A DNA stretch of 32,874 nucleotides from a virus, in the IMG/VR virus record IMGVR_UViG_3300009091_000041, positions 1 through 32,874 of that record, one strand, 5' to 3'. The first letter of the stretch is position 1, and every line of letters begins with the position of its first letter. The notes beneath the pieces were generated by a model. The model was given only the letters and a program-made list of their open reading frames with translations, searched no databases and had not been told where the DNA came from. The position numbers and the translations under genes were made by a program. Below, piece by piece: positions 22,216 through 29,936 of the stretch.

Positions 22216-24304
22216 GCGTATCTCCCATGTCAGCGCTAATAAGCAATGCTCCCATCTGATAATTGCCATCTTGAACATCGCTTACGAACTTCAATCTCAT
22301 CTGCCTGCGTTGTTCTCGCAAGTCAATCTTCCCGGTATCGCCATCGAACAGGTATGGGCCAGTGGTAATGTCTTCCTGTTGCGCATACGGCTTGCCGATT
22401 ATGTATAAGTTCATCGCTCCAGATTGTAGGTAATCAGGCTCAATCCGCTGAATGTGAATCCAATGATTATCACCGACAAGCGCTGCTTGTGACGGCCCTC
22501 CGGTGACAAGCCCAATATTGTCAGTCTCAAACATACTGCGGATTGCATTTACATTTTGGCCTTTTATTTCATTGACGCCGAACTCATGCTGCCATACGCT
22601 AATTCTATTTGCTATTGTTGAGAATGTTGCACTGACGGTTCCAGCTGCGGTACATACTTGATCCAAATTCACATCGTACCCGGTGCCTGTCGCAACGATC
22701 TCTGTTATCAACGAACCAACAGGAATTCCAACTCCTGCCACAAGAAGGCCGATTCTTAGATTCATATTTGCAGCAGTGGCAATCACGCTGTTGCCAATCG
22801 CCGTAGTGACATCAGCAGTAAGGACGATCTCGGCCTCTGACAATTCAACTCCTGCGCTCACTGGGTATCTGAACCCCTGAGCTGCATATCCAGCTGACCT
22901 AGCTGACCCGGGGGCTGACCCAGTGTCGTACCATATATCTGCGCGCACGTTATATATGATCACGTCCGTACATTCAGTGGCGCTGCCACGCGGATAGAAC
23001 CACCATATCTCGCCGTATCTTGGAACTTTTGTTGCCCACACTTTTTGGCGCTGTTCAAAGTTCAGGTTATCGAAGAACCAGTTCACATTGAAATCATTAG
23101 GCAGTTCCTTGATAACGCCGTTATAGAGCATGAACCTGTCGATACCACACCAGTAATATATTCCGTCATACTCAATAACCGACTGACTCGAAAGAATAGT
23201 GATTGAGCCAACCGTGTCATACCTCCAGAACACTTGCACAGAGTTGACCACGATAGGGCTATAGCTTACACGTATGAGGCTGTCTAGCGACCAAAATAGG
23301 CCGCTTGGGGAGTTGGAGCCGCCGCGTATCGCAAGCCCCTTAACGATCTTCTGAGCAGACACATTGATCTCATTTGAGTCTGCGCTATTCCAGTCGAACA
23401 TATTCCCGGCAGAGGAATTTTTTATAAGTCCGTTATCGCCATATACAAAGACGTATGGATGCAGCACGACAACGCCACCTGTAACAGAAATCTTAAGGTT
23501 AGTTGGAGTCGACCCTTCTGAATCGACAAGCGGGTAGATAGGAGGGAATATTTCACCCGCTCCACGAACAAGGACTCCAGCTGGATCACATGCCATAACT
23601 GGTGTCTCTGTAGTGTTGTCGATAGAGATTAAATTCTTTCCGGGATGAGCCAACAGAACATTTGATCCGTCACCTGTTGCGTCGAAGAATCCATCAAATT
23701 GCCATAGCGTTTGATCTACTTCAGTGAACCCGGTAGTGACTGAATCAATACTGACATACATACCTGACCCAGTTCCACCTATATCGGCGGCAGCAGCGGT
23801 CAGAAGCCCATCGAATACCATAGCCGCCGTGCTCACTTGATACCCATTACCGAACTTGGTTGGCGTCACGGCTGTAACAACGCCGCCAGCTACCGTAACC
23901 GTAAACTCTGCACGAGAGCCGCTATTCCCGGTCATTGTTACACCAGTGTATGTGCCATTGGTATACAAACTCCCGGCAGCAAATATTGATACGGTCAATA
24001 TGGGGCCACTGCTTGTAACATACTGAGTTATCCCTGAGCCAATTCCATTGGCGTCACATGACAACCTCTCAAGACCTCCACTATGCCCATTGAATATCCT
24101 TACTTCGCCATCAAGCGAATCGACATAGATTCCTCTTGAATACCCATGCATATCAGGGGAAATCTGCCTGTATCCCCCGATCTTACGCGGCCTACCGCGC
24201 TGGAATCGAACCCACTCTCCAGCAGTATAGAACTGCTTGTCTAATGTCGTCCCATCGCGCTGTATTCCAGCCTTGGTATCCAGTGAGAAAACGCTCTTGG
24301 TCAT
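22202..24304 (-). CDS. P22 gp10-like stabilisation (tail hub) protein
   Basis: A 700-residue protein. The start AGIQRDGTTLDKQFYTAGEWVRFQRGRPRK, and the beta-rich body with regular W/Y positions (FWSLDSLIRVSY, YYWCGIDRFMLYN, WWFYPRG), resemble packaged-DNA stabilisation proteins that close the neck in short-tailed phages. Two stretches look inserted: about 105-190 (Gly/Thr/Val-rich, TGNSGSRAEFTVTVAGG) and about 489-562, which separates GFRYPV from RISVWQHEFG. The family has variable insertions at exposed sites. Its ATG overlaps the stop of the previous gene by four bases. Confidence 0.65.
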   Translation of the reverse strand: MTKSVFSLDTKAGIQRDGTTLDKQFYTAGEWVRFQRGRPRKIGGYRQISPDMHGYSRGIYVDSLDGEVRIFNGHSGGLERLSCDANGIGSGITQYVTSSGPILTVSIFAAGSLYTNGTYTGVTMTGNSGSRAEFTVTVAGGVVTAVTPTKFGNGYQVSTAAMVFDGLLTAAAADIGGTGSGMYVSIDSVTTGFTEVDQTLWQFDGFFDATGDGSNVLLAHPGKNLISIDNTTETPVMACDPAGVLVRGAGEIFPPIYPLVDSEGSTPTNLKISVTGGVVVLHPYVFVYGDNGLIKNSSAGNMFDWNSADSNEINVSAQKIVKGLAIRGGSNSPSGLFWSLDSLIRVSYSPIVVNSVQVFWRYDTVGSITILSSQSVIEYDGIYYWCGIDRFMLYNGVIKELPNDFNVNWFFDNLNFEQRQKVWATKVPRYGEIWWFYPRGSATECTDVIIYNVRADIWYDTGSAPGSARSAGYAAQGFRYPVSAGVELSEAEIVLTADVTTAIGNSVIATAANMNLRIGLLVAGVGIPVGSLITEIVATGTGYDVNLDQVCTAAGTVSATFSTIANRISVWQHEFGVNEIKGQNVNAIRSMFETDNIGLVTGGPSQAALVGDNHWIHIQRIEPDYLQSGAMNLYIIGKPYAQQEDITTGPYLFDGDTGKIDLREQRRQMRLKFVSDVQDGNYQMGALLISADMGDTRGHS

Positions 24305-24657
24305 TGCACTAACTTCCCTCTGAGAACATCAAGATCGGCCCTCTTTCGTGACTCATTGTCAATCTCTCTCTGCAATTCAGCAACAGCGGCCTGCTTTGCT
24401 GCAACCTGAGCTGCAATTGCGTCAACCATGGCTTGAGTTCTAGCTTGAACTTTTTCAGGCGTCCATACAGCAAGCGTCATTGCTACCACATGTGGCTGTT
24501 CTCCAGATATGTCGTCACCGGGGGCTATGACCCTTCTGTGTGGCATATCTGGCCCATACTGCACTCCATCTTTCAGAACTCTGGTTACTTTCTTGATCCT
24601 AATATTGCCATTCTCATCAACACCATCAACAAGTGTTATTTCTTGCTCCGTTAACAT
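24301..24657 (-). CDS. Small coiled-coil late protein
   Basis: A 118-residue protein. The N-terminal half is a beta-type segment (VTRVLKDGVQYGPDMPHRRVIAPGDD) as in small proteins next to phage fibres; the C-terminal half is a helical coiled coil (QARTQAMVDAIAAQVAAKQAAVAELQ). GGAGG precedes the ATG. The gene lies directly after the second fibre gene, so it may be a fibre chaperone, connector or assembly helper; nothing proves this. Confidence 0.65.
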   Translation of the reverse strand: MLTEQEITLVDGVDENGNIRIKKVTRVLKDGVQYGPDMPHRRVIAPGDDISGEQPHVVAMTLAVWTPEKVQARTQAMVDAIAAQVAAKQAAVAELQREIDNESRKRADLDVLRGKLVQ

Positions 24658-24668
24658 ATTGCCTCCAA

Positions 24669-26687
24669 TTAAATCTTATACGCAAAAGTAGCCCTTAAAA
24701 CAAATGAATTCCTCATTACCGCACTGCTGCCTGTCATGGAAGCTGCGGCAGCAGCAAGAGTTGCGAATGTTATTGACGATCCACTCGCGGCAACAACACA
24801 CCCCATAACCGTTGTAACAATATTAGAATTTAAGAAATATCCAGCACAAAATGATATTTCAGTAGCGCTATTATTCGCAAACGGCAACCCTGATATTGTT
24901 GTTGTGCTTCCTGTTCCTATTAAATTTATTTCAAAAGATAGCTCTATTATTACCGTATCGCCAATTTTTGTATATTTACCAGTCTGTGTTGTATATGTGG
25001 CAGTTCCACCTACGCTTGGCGTCCATGTTCCTTCCTCATAGTCATCAAGCGTATTGGCATTGGCGATAGCATTCTGCACAGCCGGGAATTGAATTCCAGC
25101 TGTAGGCAATATCGTCGCCCCACCAACATTGCCAGTAGCCGTGAATGATCCTGGAGCTGTGATTGCTCCAGAAGTTGCTATACGCATTGCTTCAGCATTA
25201 TTTGTATAAAATACTAACGGCAAGTACGTCCCAGCCCCGGATATATCAGAAGCTATCCTTGCCTCTGTCGCGCCAACCGCAGATAGAGCAAGCCTAGAGC
25301 TAGTCGTTGGGTCGGCAGTGGAATAAATATGCAATGCTGAAGCTGTTCCTGTTCCGCTAGGCACTATGCCGACTGCTGTTGTCGAGTTTGCTGTTGAAGT
25401 TTGGAATGCCGCCCTATTTGCTAATGTTGCATTTGTAAAGTCAGCAATTATCCTGCGTGCCGCACCCGATATAGTTATCCCGCCGACAACGGTGAGCATT
25501 GCCGCCGATACTTCGATAACCTGCACACCAAGAACAGCTATATCAAACTTCCCGGCCCCGGCCCTATATACCCCTGTTGTTGCTTCAGTGCCGAAATACA
25601 AAGAAGGATTGGTAACGGTTCCGTCTGTCAATGATGATACGGATGACCCGGCAACAATAGTGTTGGCATTGACAATATTAACCGAGTCATTCATCACGGT
25701 AGATTGCTGTCCTGCTGTTATTTGTGCGGTCGATCCGCCCAGCCCGGTGGATATAGTTATCGTGTATCCAGCCGGGCTTGTAGTTGCATTCTGGACGTAA
25801 TAAACCTGAAGTGTAGGCGGGACTATGATCGTTACATTACCAGCCAAATCCCCAGTGCTCACAAACTTCAGCATTGTGTTAGACGCCTCAGAGGGCGTCA
25901 GCGTATAAGTGCCAGTAGATACCGTCTTCAGCAATTGTGAAAAATTGAACTGGGTATTTTTGCCAAGACCTATGGAGTAAAAGGCCGTTCCAGAACACCC
26001 AATGAAGCATGAGTCATCAGGTTGCATACCTATAGAACCTGATCCATTGAGCAAGTCTATCCCGGCGCAATCAACAGTTAGAAGACCTGTACCGCCATTC
26101 CTGAGATTAATAAACCAGTTGTCTCCAAGTGTTGATGCTGCTAATAATGATAGCGTACCAGCTCCACCAGTCCATACAAGCAGCTTTGCCCTGTCACTGT
26201 CTGCAACCGTATAATCAGCGTTGAATGTAGTGACTGGCAACGATTGGTTCAATTTTGTTGCAACAGCCTCCAACCCTTCCCCGGCAAGACTAGCGGCATC
26301 AGCACTCGATGTGCCAGTGCCGAATGCGAATGAACCCCATGTCCCAGTGACGGATGAGTTATCAGTAAGATAAACATACTTCGCCTCACCAGAAGCGATT
26401 GATATTACTGTGCCTGCACCGCCGTAGTCCTTGACCGTGAAAGTATTGGCTCCTGTGTTTCTGATCAATACATCCTCACCAACAGAGGCTTGATTAGCTG
26501 GCGGAAGGTATAGAAAAAGACCAGCTGAAGACGCTGAAACCTCAGTAATCCTTCCGATTGCCGTAAGGTCTGGATCACCATTTATCGGCCATTGTAATTG
26601 CGTATTGGCAGCAAGAGCGATGGTCGCAAGGGAAACGTCAGCAGGATTAACAACGCTACCTGAAAATCTGGATATAAAGCTTGTCAT
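24669..26687 (-). CDS. Tail fibre protein 2
   Basis: A 672-residue beta-rich, Thr/Ser/Gly/Ala-rich protein with few charges, typical of a trimeric fibre. N-terminal 1-60 may attach to the tail. Residues about 402-511 match a region of the other fibre (29937-32141). The C-terminal part TLDDYEEGTWTPSVGG (547-562) followed by YTTQTGKYTKIGDTVIIE is a phage-fibre end domain common in many phages. The start overlaps the GIY-YIG gene stop (ATGA). It should bind the host surface. Confidence 0.75.
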   Translation of the reverse strand: MTSFISRFSGSVVNPADVSLATIALAANTQLQWPINGDPDLTAIGRITEVSASSAGLFLYLPPANQASVGEDVLIRNTGANTFTVKDYGGAGTVISIASGEAKYVYLTDNSSVTGTWGSFAFGTGTSSADAASLAGEGLEAVATKLNQSLPVTTFNADYTVADSDRAKLLVWTGGAGTLSLLAASTLGDNWFINLRNGGTGLLTVDCAGIDLLNGSGSIGMQPDDSCFIGCSGTAFYSIGLGKNTQFNFSQLLKTVSTGTYTLTPSEASNTMLKFVSTGDLAGNVTIIVPPTLQVYYVQNATTSPAGYTITISTGLGGSTAQITAGQQSTVMNDSVNIVNANTIVAGSSVSSLTDGTVTNPSLYFGTEATTGVYRAGAGKFDIAVLGVQVIEVSAAMLTVVGGITISGAARRIIADFTNATLANRAAFQTSTANSTTAVGIVPSGTGTASALHIYSTADPTTSSRLALSAVGATEARIASDISGAGTYLPLVFYTNNAEAMRIATSGAITAPGSFTATGNVGGATILPTAGIQFPAVQNAIANANTLDDYEEGTWTPSVGGTATYTTQTGKYTKIGDTVIIELSFEINLIGTGSTTTISGLPFANNSATEISFCAGYFLNSNIVTTVMGCVVAASGSSITFATLAAAAASMTGSSAVMRNSFVLRATFAYKI

Positions 26688-27301
26688 TTTTGCTTTTCCT
26701 TTTCGGAAATCATCTTTGCTTTTCTAATAACATGAGCTGCCGTCATTTTTGCTCTTGCTTCATCTGTGTGTCTCCATCCATTCTTGCCCATCTTTACTGC
26801 CGACATCTTTGCTTTTGTTTCAGGTGAGTGACCGCCATTAGATTTCCCTATTTTTGACGCAGACATTTTCGCCTTTGATTCTTCTGTATGTCTCCATCCG
26901 ATACGATTACCAGTATTTGATTTTCTATTTTTTTCTTTTGATGCATCAGTATGCTTCTTGCCGCGCATTCCAAAATTTCTTGTATTTCTTTCTTCTGGAG
27001 TCCATGGCCTGCCAATACCACCCTCTCCTCCTCTGGCAATGTTATATCCGTGAGGAGACTTTGTATTGTGTTCAGCGATTAATAGGCGCTCTACGCTACA
27101 AGCAGATTCTCTATCATAAGAGTTTGCAATAACAGTTAATACGAAACTTCCTATGCCATATTTATGTATGGCAGCATGAAGAGCTGGGCACCCACCATCT
27201 GCCTTTATGTGCTCTCTCCATCTCTTGCTTATATTATTAGTCATGCCAATATATTGCTTTGCGTTAACTTTATTAGTAATAATATAAATTGTATATATCA
27301 T
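26684..27301 (-). CDS. GIY-YIG homing endonuclease with NUMOD3 motifs
   Basis: A 205-residue SegE-like enzyme. The N-terminal GIY-YIG domain (about 2-90) shows TIY (4-6), YIG (17-19), R27 and H31 in SKRWREH, catalytic E71, and GYN (85-87). The C-terminal half carries about four NUMOD3-type repeats (GKKHTDASKEKN, GWRHTEESKAKM, GGHSPETKAKM, GWRHTDEARAKM), each a DNA-binding helix unit. The enzyme cuts a nearby site in related phages so as to copy itself. It is wedged between the adaptor and the second fibre, with a four-base overlap to the fibre. Confidence 0.9.
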   Translation of the reverse strand: MIYTIYIITNKVNAKQYIGMTNNISKRWREHIKADGGCPALHAAIHKYGIGSFVLTVIANSYDRESACSVERLLIAEHNTKSPHGYNIARGGEGGIGRPWTPEERNTRNFGMRGKKHTDASKEKNRKSNTGNRIGWRHTEESKAKMSASKIGKSNGGHSPETKAKMSAVKMGKNGWRHTDEARAKMTAAHVIRKAKMISEKEKQK

Positions 27302-27934
27302 TTATGTTCCCTTCACAAAGGCAGAGCGATCCAATATGCGCTCTACGTCCTCTGTTTTTAAGCTGTTAATAAATGCATCATACTTTCCTTGCCACATTGC
27401 AATGCGCTCATCATTCTTTAGGAATGGAGCAGACTGAAGCAGCGCCCCATACAGCAATGCTTGTGGTGCGTGCCTTGTGAAATAGTTGCTTTGATTATCT
27501 GAGGATAGAGGCTCTATACCATAGTATGAAATTTCGAACGCCAGCGCAGAAGGCGGGGTTGGCGCTACTAGCCAATGGTCATAGTCATAGTCAGCATAAT
27601 ATTTTGGGGTGGACGTTACTGTCTGATCTGGAGAGAATGCCCGAAGGAATTCATATTTTCTCAAGAACATTGGCTCTTTTTTCCCGGCCACCGTGACGTT
27701 CATTGATACTGTTTTTCGCCATCCAGCAGGCTTCTCAAGAACAGGCTCTGAAGGCGTGAAGCTCCCGGTAATGACGGCCAAGTTACCAAGGAACTTTATC
27801 TCTGTTGCAATTGTATGCTCGGCAAGGGCAATAAAGCGCGGAATCTGATTTACAGTATCCGTGTCAGTTCTTTCAAGGTAACTCTCAATATCAGTTACCA
27901 AGCTGTCATACGTCATCACTGCCGCTGCCGTCAT
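27302..27934 (-). CDS. Head-tail adaptor-like protein
   Basis: A 210-residue protein. Its opening TYDSLVTDIESYLERTD, then IPRFIALAEHTIATEIKFLGN, is like the SU10-type phage adaptor family that joins the portal to the tail. A middle beta segment (RKTVSMNVTVAGKKEPMFLRKYEFLRAFSP) and a Trp/Tyr-rich stretch (YDHWLVAPTPP) precede a C-terminal helical part (APQALLYGALLQSAPFLKNDERI). GGGGAG precedes the ATG. It lies between the lysis genes and the GIY-YIG gene. Confidence 0.7.
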   Translation of the reverse strand: MTAAAVMTYDSLVTDIESYLERTDTDTVNQIPRFIALAEHTIATEIKFLGNLAVITGSFTPSEPVLEKPAGWRKTVSMNVTVAGKKEPMFLRKYEFLRAFSPDQTVTSTPKYYADYDYDHWLVAPTPPSALAFEISYYGIEPLSSDNQSNYFTRHAPQALLYGALLQSAPFLKNDERIAMWQGKYDAFINSLKTEDVERILDRSAFVKGT

Positions 27935-27948
27935 ATCACTCCCCTCTG

Positions 27949-28158
27949 TTATTCAGCGTGCAATCGCTTACCAAGAGCCTCGATGGAGTCGTTCAACTCC
28001 TTCCATTCTGCATCTGTTGGATTACGCCCAGTAGCCTGCATATCTTTCAGCGCATTATTCCCTTTGTTGATCAAGTCAACAACCTCCTGCCCGGCCATAA
28101 TGAGTGACGGAAGTTGGCTTAACAATTGAATTGCATATACTAGCGCGGCTGGATTCAT
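27949..28158 (-). CDS. Small amphipathic protein
   Basis: A 69-residue protein with a hydrophobic N-terminus (AALVYAIQLLSQLPSLIMAG) and a charged helical tail (EWKELNDSIEALGKRLHAE). Its start overlaps the stop of the lipoprotein gene (TAATG), so the two are coupled. It could be a small membrane-associated lysis helper, though it is near the adaptor too. No known family is recognised. Confidence 0.65.
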   Translation of the reverse strand: MNPAALVYAIQLLSQLPSLIMAGQEVVDLINKGNNALKDMQATGRNPTDAEWKELNDSIEALGKRLHAE

Positions 28159-28505
28159 TATTTTATCTCCAAGGTTTTAGTTATTGCAGTTAGAATAAGG
28201 ACTGCCTGCTTTGCAGCTGTAACGGCCATTTCTGCATTACTGCCACCAACTCGAACAGTTGTCTGAGCGGCAGTCAGCGAAGCATTGGCAACATCGTAGG
28301 CATCCTGCAATTTATGCACCACAGAAGGGTCAGAGCATAGCTTAATGCCCGTTCCGCACTTGGGAAGCTCCTTGTATGCCACGGCGACCACTAAAGCGGC
28401 CCTGAAGTCATTCTGGATCATATAAACAGATTGCGCTGGAGTTTGAGGTGATGCAGCGCATGCCATGAGTAAAATCGACATAACCATCATCAATACATAT
28501 TTCAT
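28158..28505 (-). CDS. Lipoprotein (possible outer spanin or exclusion protein)
   Basis: A 115-residue secreted protein with a lipoprotein signal: hydrophobic residues 3-13 and a lipobox LMAC with Cys 16 as the modified residue; the next residues are Ala, so an outer-membrane fate is expected. Two further cysteines (near 50-57) could pair. The rest is Ala/Thr-rich and helical. Its place directly after the holin in the lysis cassette suggests an outer spanin-like role, but no inner spanin is adjacent. A superinfection-exclusion role is an alternative. Confidence 0.75.
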   Translation of the reverse strand: MKYVLMMVMSILLMACAASPQTPAQSVYMIQNDFRAALVVAVAYKELPKCGTGIKLCSDPSVVHKLQDAYDVANASLTAAQTTVRVGGSNAEMAVTAAKQAVLILTAITKTLEIK

Positions 28506-28789
28506 TTTTGCTCCTTCGTTAATTGTGCATCAACTGCCGAATTTGACAGCGTTGCTATTGTAGCATCCTTGGTGTTGCTTGACCTTGTTGTTCCAAAGTC
28601 ATAAGCATAAACCTGATCTGTGTAGCTCAAATATTTTCCAAGAACAACAGTCAGGACTCCTTGAACATATTCACTCATATCAGATACCCATACCGTGACA
28701 CCTAGGCACACAAGCACCGTTATGTATGCAGTAGTTGACAGCACTGATATTCGCCTGTTTTTATATGCACCAATATCCTGTTGATCCAT
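28502..28789 (-). CDS. Holin
   Basis: A 95-residue protein with two hydrophobic segments (about 14-35 and 40-56) and a charged, polar tail, the layout of a two-span (class II-like) holin. The segment GKYLSYTDQVYAYDFGTTRSS after the second span is typical of phage holins. Its ATG shares a base with the endolysin stop (TAATG), so it is coupled to it. An in-frame earlier start inside the endolysin gene is unlikely. It should form the membrane lesion that releases endolysin. Confidence 0.75.
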   Translation of the reverse strand: MDQQDIGAYKNRRISVLSTTAYITVLVCLGVTVWVSDMSEYVQGVLTVVLGKYLSYTDQVYAYDFGTTRSSNTKDATIATLSNSAVDAQLTKEQK

Positions 28790-29253
28790 TATTTCATTAC
28801 CGATGAGATTGCCTTTTTTACTGCCGTCACCGCTTTGGCGTACCACTTCTCCTTGGGAATTGGAGCGGGGGTCTTAAATAAAGCGCTTTGGAAGTGCGCC
28901 ACCTCCCTTAGCTTGCCAGTCCACCTGCCAGCCCACCGCAAGCCAAGCCTCTCGCCTATGACGCCAGCCATCTTATAGTGCGGGTCATCGCCATTACCAA
29001 CATAGCGTCCGTGCCTTATTACCCCTATATCGAACCCCTCTGCTGCTGGCCGACCGTTTTTGTCACGCGCATTATGCGCAGACTGTCCCGGCCTAGCATT
29101 CGTCAGTTTTTTATCGAAAAGAATCTGCTGTTCCTCATAGCTGCGGTCAGTGCAAATTATCACAATATCCAGCTCATTTTCCCTGCATTCATCAAGGAAT
29201 GCTAATGCCTTCATTTTCATGTATGGGGACAGATTAGATAGTTCTCTGCTCAT
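28789..29253 (-). CDS. M15-family endolysin (peptidase)
   Basis: A 154-residue zinc peptidase similar to L-alanyl-D-glutamate endopeptidases such as T5 endolysin. The zinc ligands are H60 in GQSAHN, D75 in GFDIGV and H120 in EVAHF, with E117 as the likely catalytic acid or base. It cleaves the peptide cross-links of peptidoglycan at lysis. No signal peptide is present, so it relies on the holin. AAGGG precedes the ATG; it overlaps the 3' end of the gene above. Confidence 0.85.
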   Translation of the reverse strand: MSRELSNLSPYMKMKALAFLDECRENELDIVIICTDRSYEEQQILFDKKLTNARPGQSAHNARDKNGRPAAEGFDIGVIRHGRYVGNGDDPHYKMAGVIGERLGLRWAGRWTGKLREVAHFQSALFKTPAPIPKEKWYAKAVTAVKKAISSVMK

Positions 29254-29638
29254 TTTTTTCCCTTTGTAGTCTGCTTCTAGTTATGTTGTTAAGTATCTCA
29301 TTGAGGAACAGGGCGTTTATTATACTGTCGTCCTTTCTTTTTTTTGCCGCTCCAGTCTCCTTTTCGCGCTCATCCGGTATCAAAAGCAATAGCGCATGTT
29401 TATTTACAAGCTTATATTTGACTATATTGTGACCACCGCTACCTGTTGGGATGCTCCCGCACGCTTCAATTATCTTTTGCTTGGCAAGATAATTTAATCT
29501 TACCGTGATGTCGTTGAACGGCCTTTCGCATAGCTTTGCAATGTCATTAAAATTACGAGATGTAAATTTTATTCCATCATCAAATTCTTCATTTATTCTT
29601 TTCTTTAGCAATAAATACAGTGAATCTGTAGCTCTCAT
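29234..29638 (-). CDS. Small winged-helix-like protein in lysis cassette
   Basis: A 134-residue basic protein of unknown function. The first 75 residues look like a winged helix: helices LYLLLKKRINEEF, RNFNDIAKLCERPFNDITVRLNYLAKQKIIEACG, and then a beta-hairpin. The C-terminal part is very charged. A small DNA-binding protein between two lysis-related genes is odd. It may regulate late genes or simply be a passenger. Its start overlaps the stop of the coiled-coil membrane protein (ATGA). Confidence 0.55.
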   Translation of the reverse strand: MRATDSLYLLLKKRINEEFDDGIKFTSRNFNDIAKLCERPFNDITVRLNYLAKQKIIEACGSIPTGSGGHNIVKYKLVNKHALLLLIPDEREKETGAAKKRKDDSIINALFLNEILNNITRSRLQREKNEQRTI

Positions 29639-29883
29639 CGTTTATCCATCTTTTCATCAAGTTTTGCAAACATCCTGTTCAAAATACTTTCCAGCCTTAT
29701 GAATCCCTCCTTCACCTCTTCCTTGCGAGAATATATTGTCGGAAGGTCTACTTCTATTTTACGAATGTCTGCGGCTATATCGTCTACCAATTTTATTGCT
29801 CTACGAACAATGAAGCCCATAAATGCCAAGAATACGCCAAGGGCAAAGTTTACAATAACCTGAATATCCACTGTAAATTCCAT
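29635..29883 (-). CDS. Small membrane coiled-coil protein
   Basis: An 82-residue protein with one N-terminal membrane span (about 8-27) and a basic, helical coiled-coil remainder (FIRLESILNRMFAKLDEKMDK). The shape is that of an inner spanin, but the length is short and similar proteins of unknown role are widespread in phages. It is the first gene of the lysis cassette, after a CTAG palindrome in its leader; no clear ribosome site is seen. Confidence 0.6.
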   Translation of the reverse strand: MEFTVDIQVIVNFALGVFLAFMGFIVRRAIKLVDDIAADIRKIEVDLPTIYSRKEEVKEGFIRLESILNRMFAKLDEKMDKR

Positions 29884-29908
29884 TTTTTATTTATACGCCT
29901 ATAAATTA

Positions 29909-29928
29909 ATTCTCTACTAGCAAAGAAT
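29909..29928. repeat. CTAG palindrome, copy 6
   Basis: In the leader between the first tail fibre and the lysis cassette, 8 bases after the fibre stop. It is the reverse orientation of copies 1-3 (plus strand reads CTCTACTAGCAAAG). Flanking bases extend the dyad to 24. Confidence 0.75.
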
Positions 29929-29936
29929 TAAAAATA

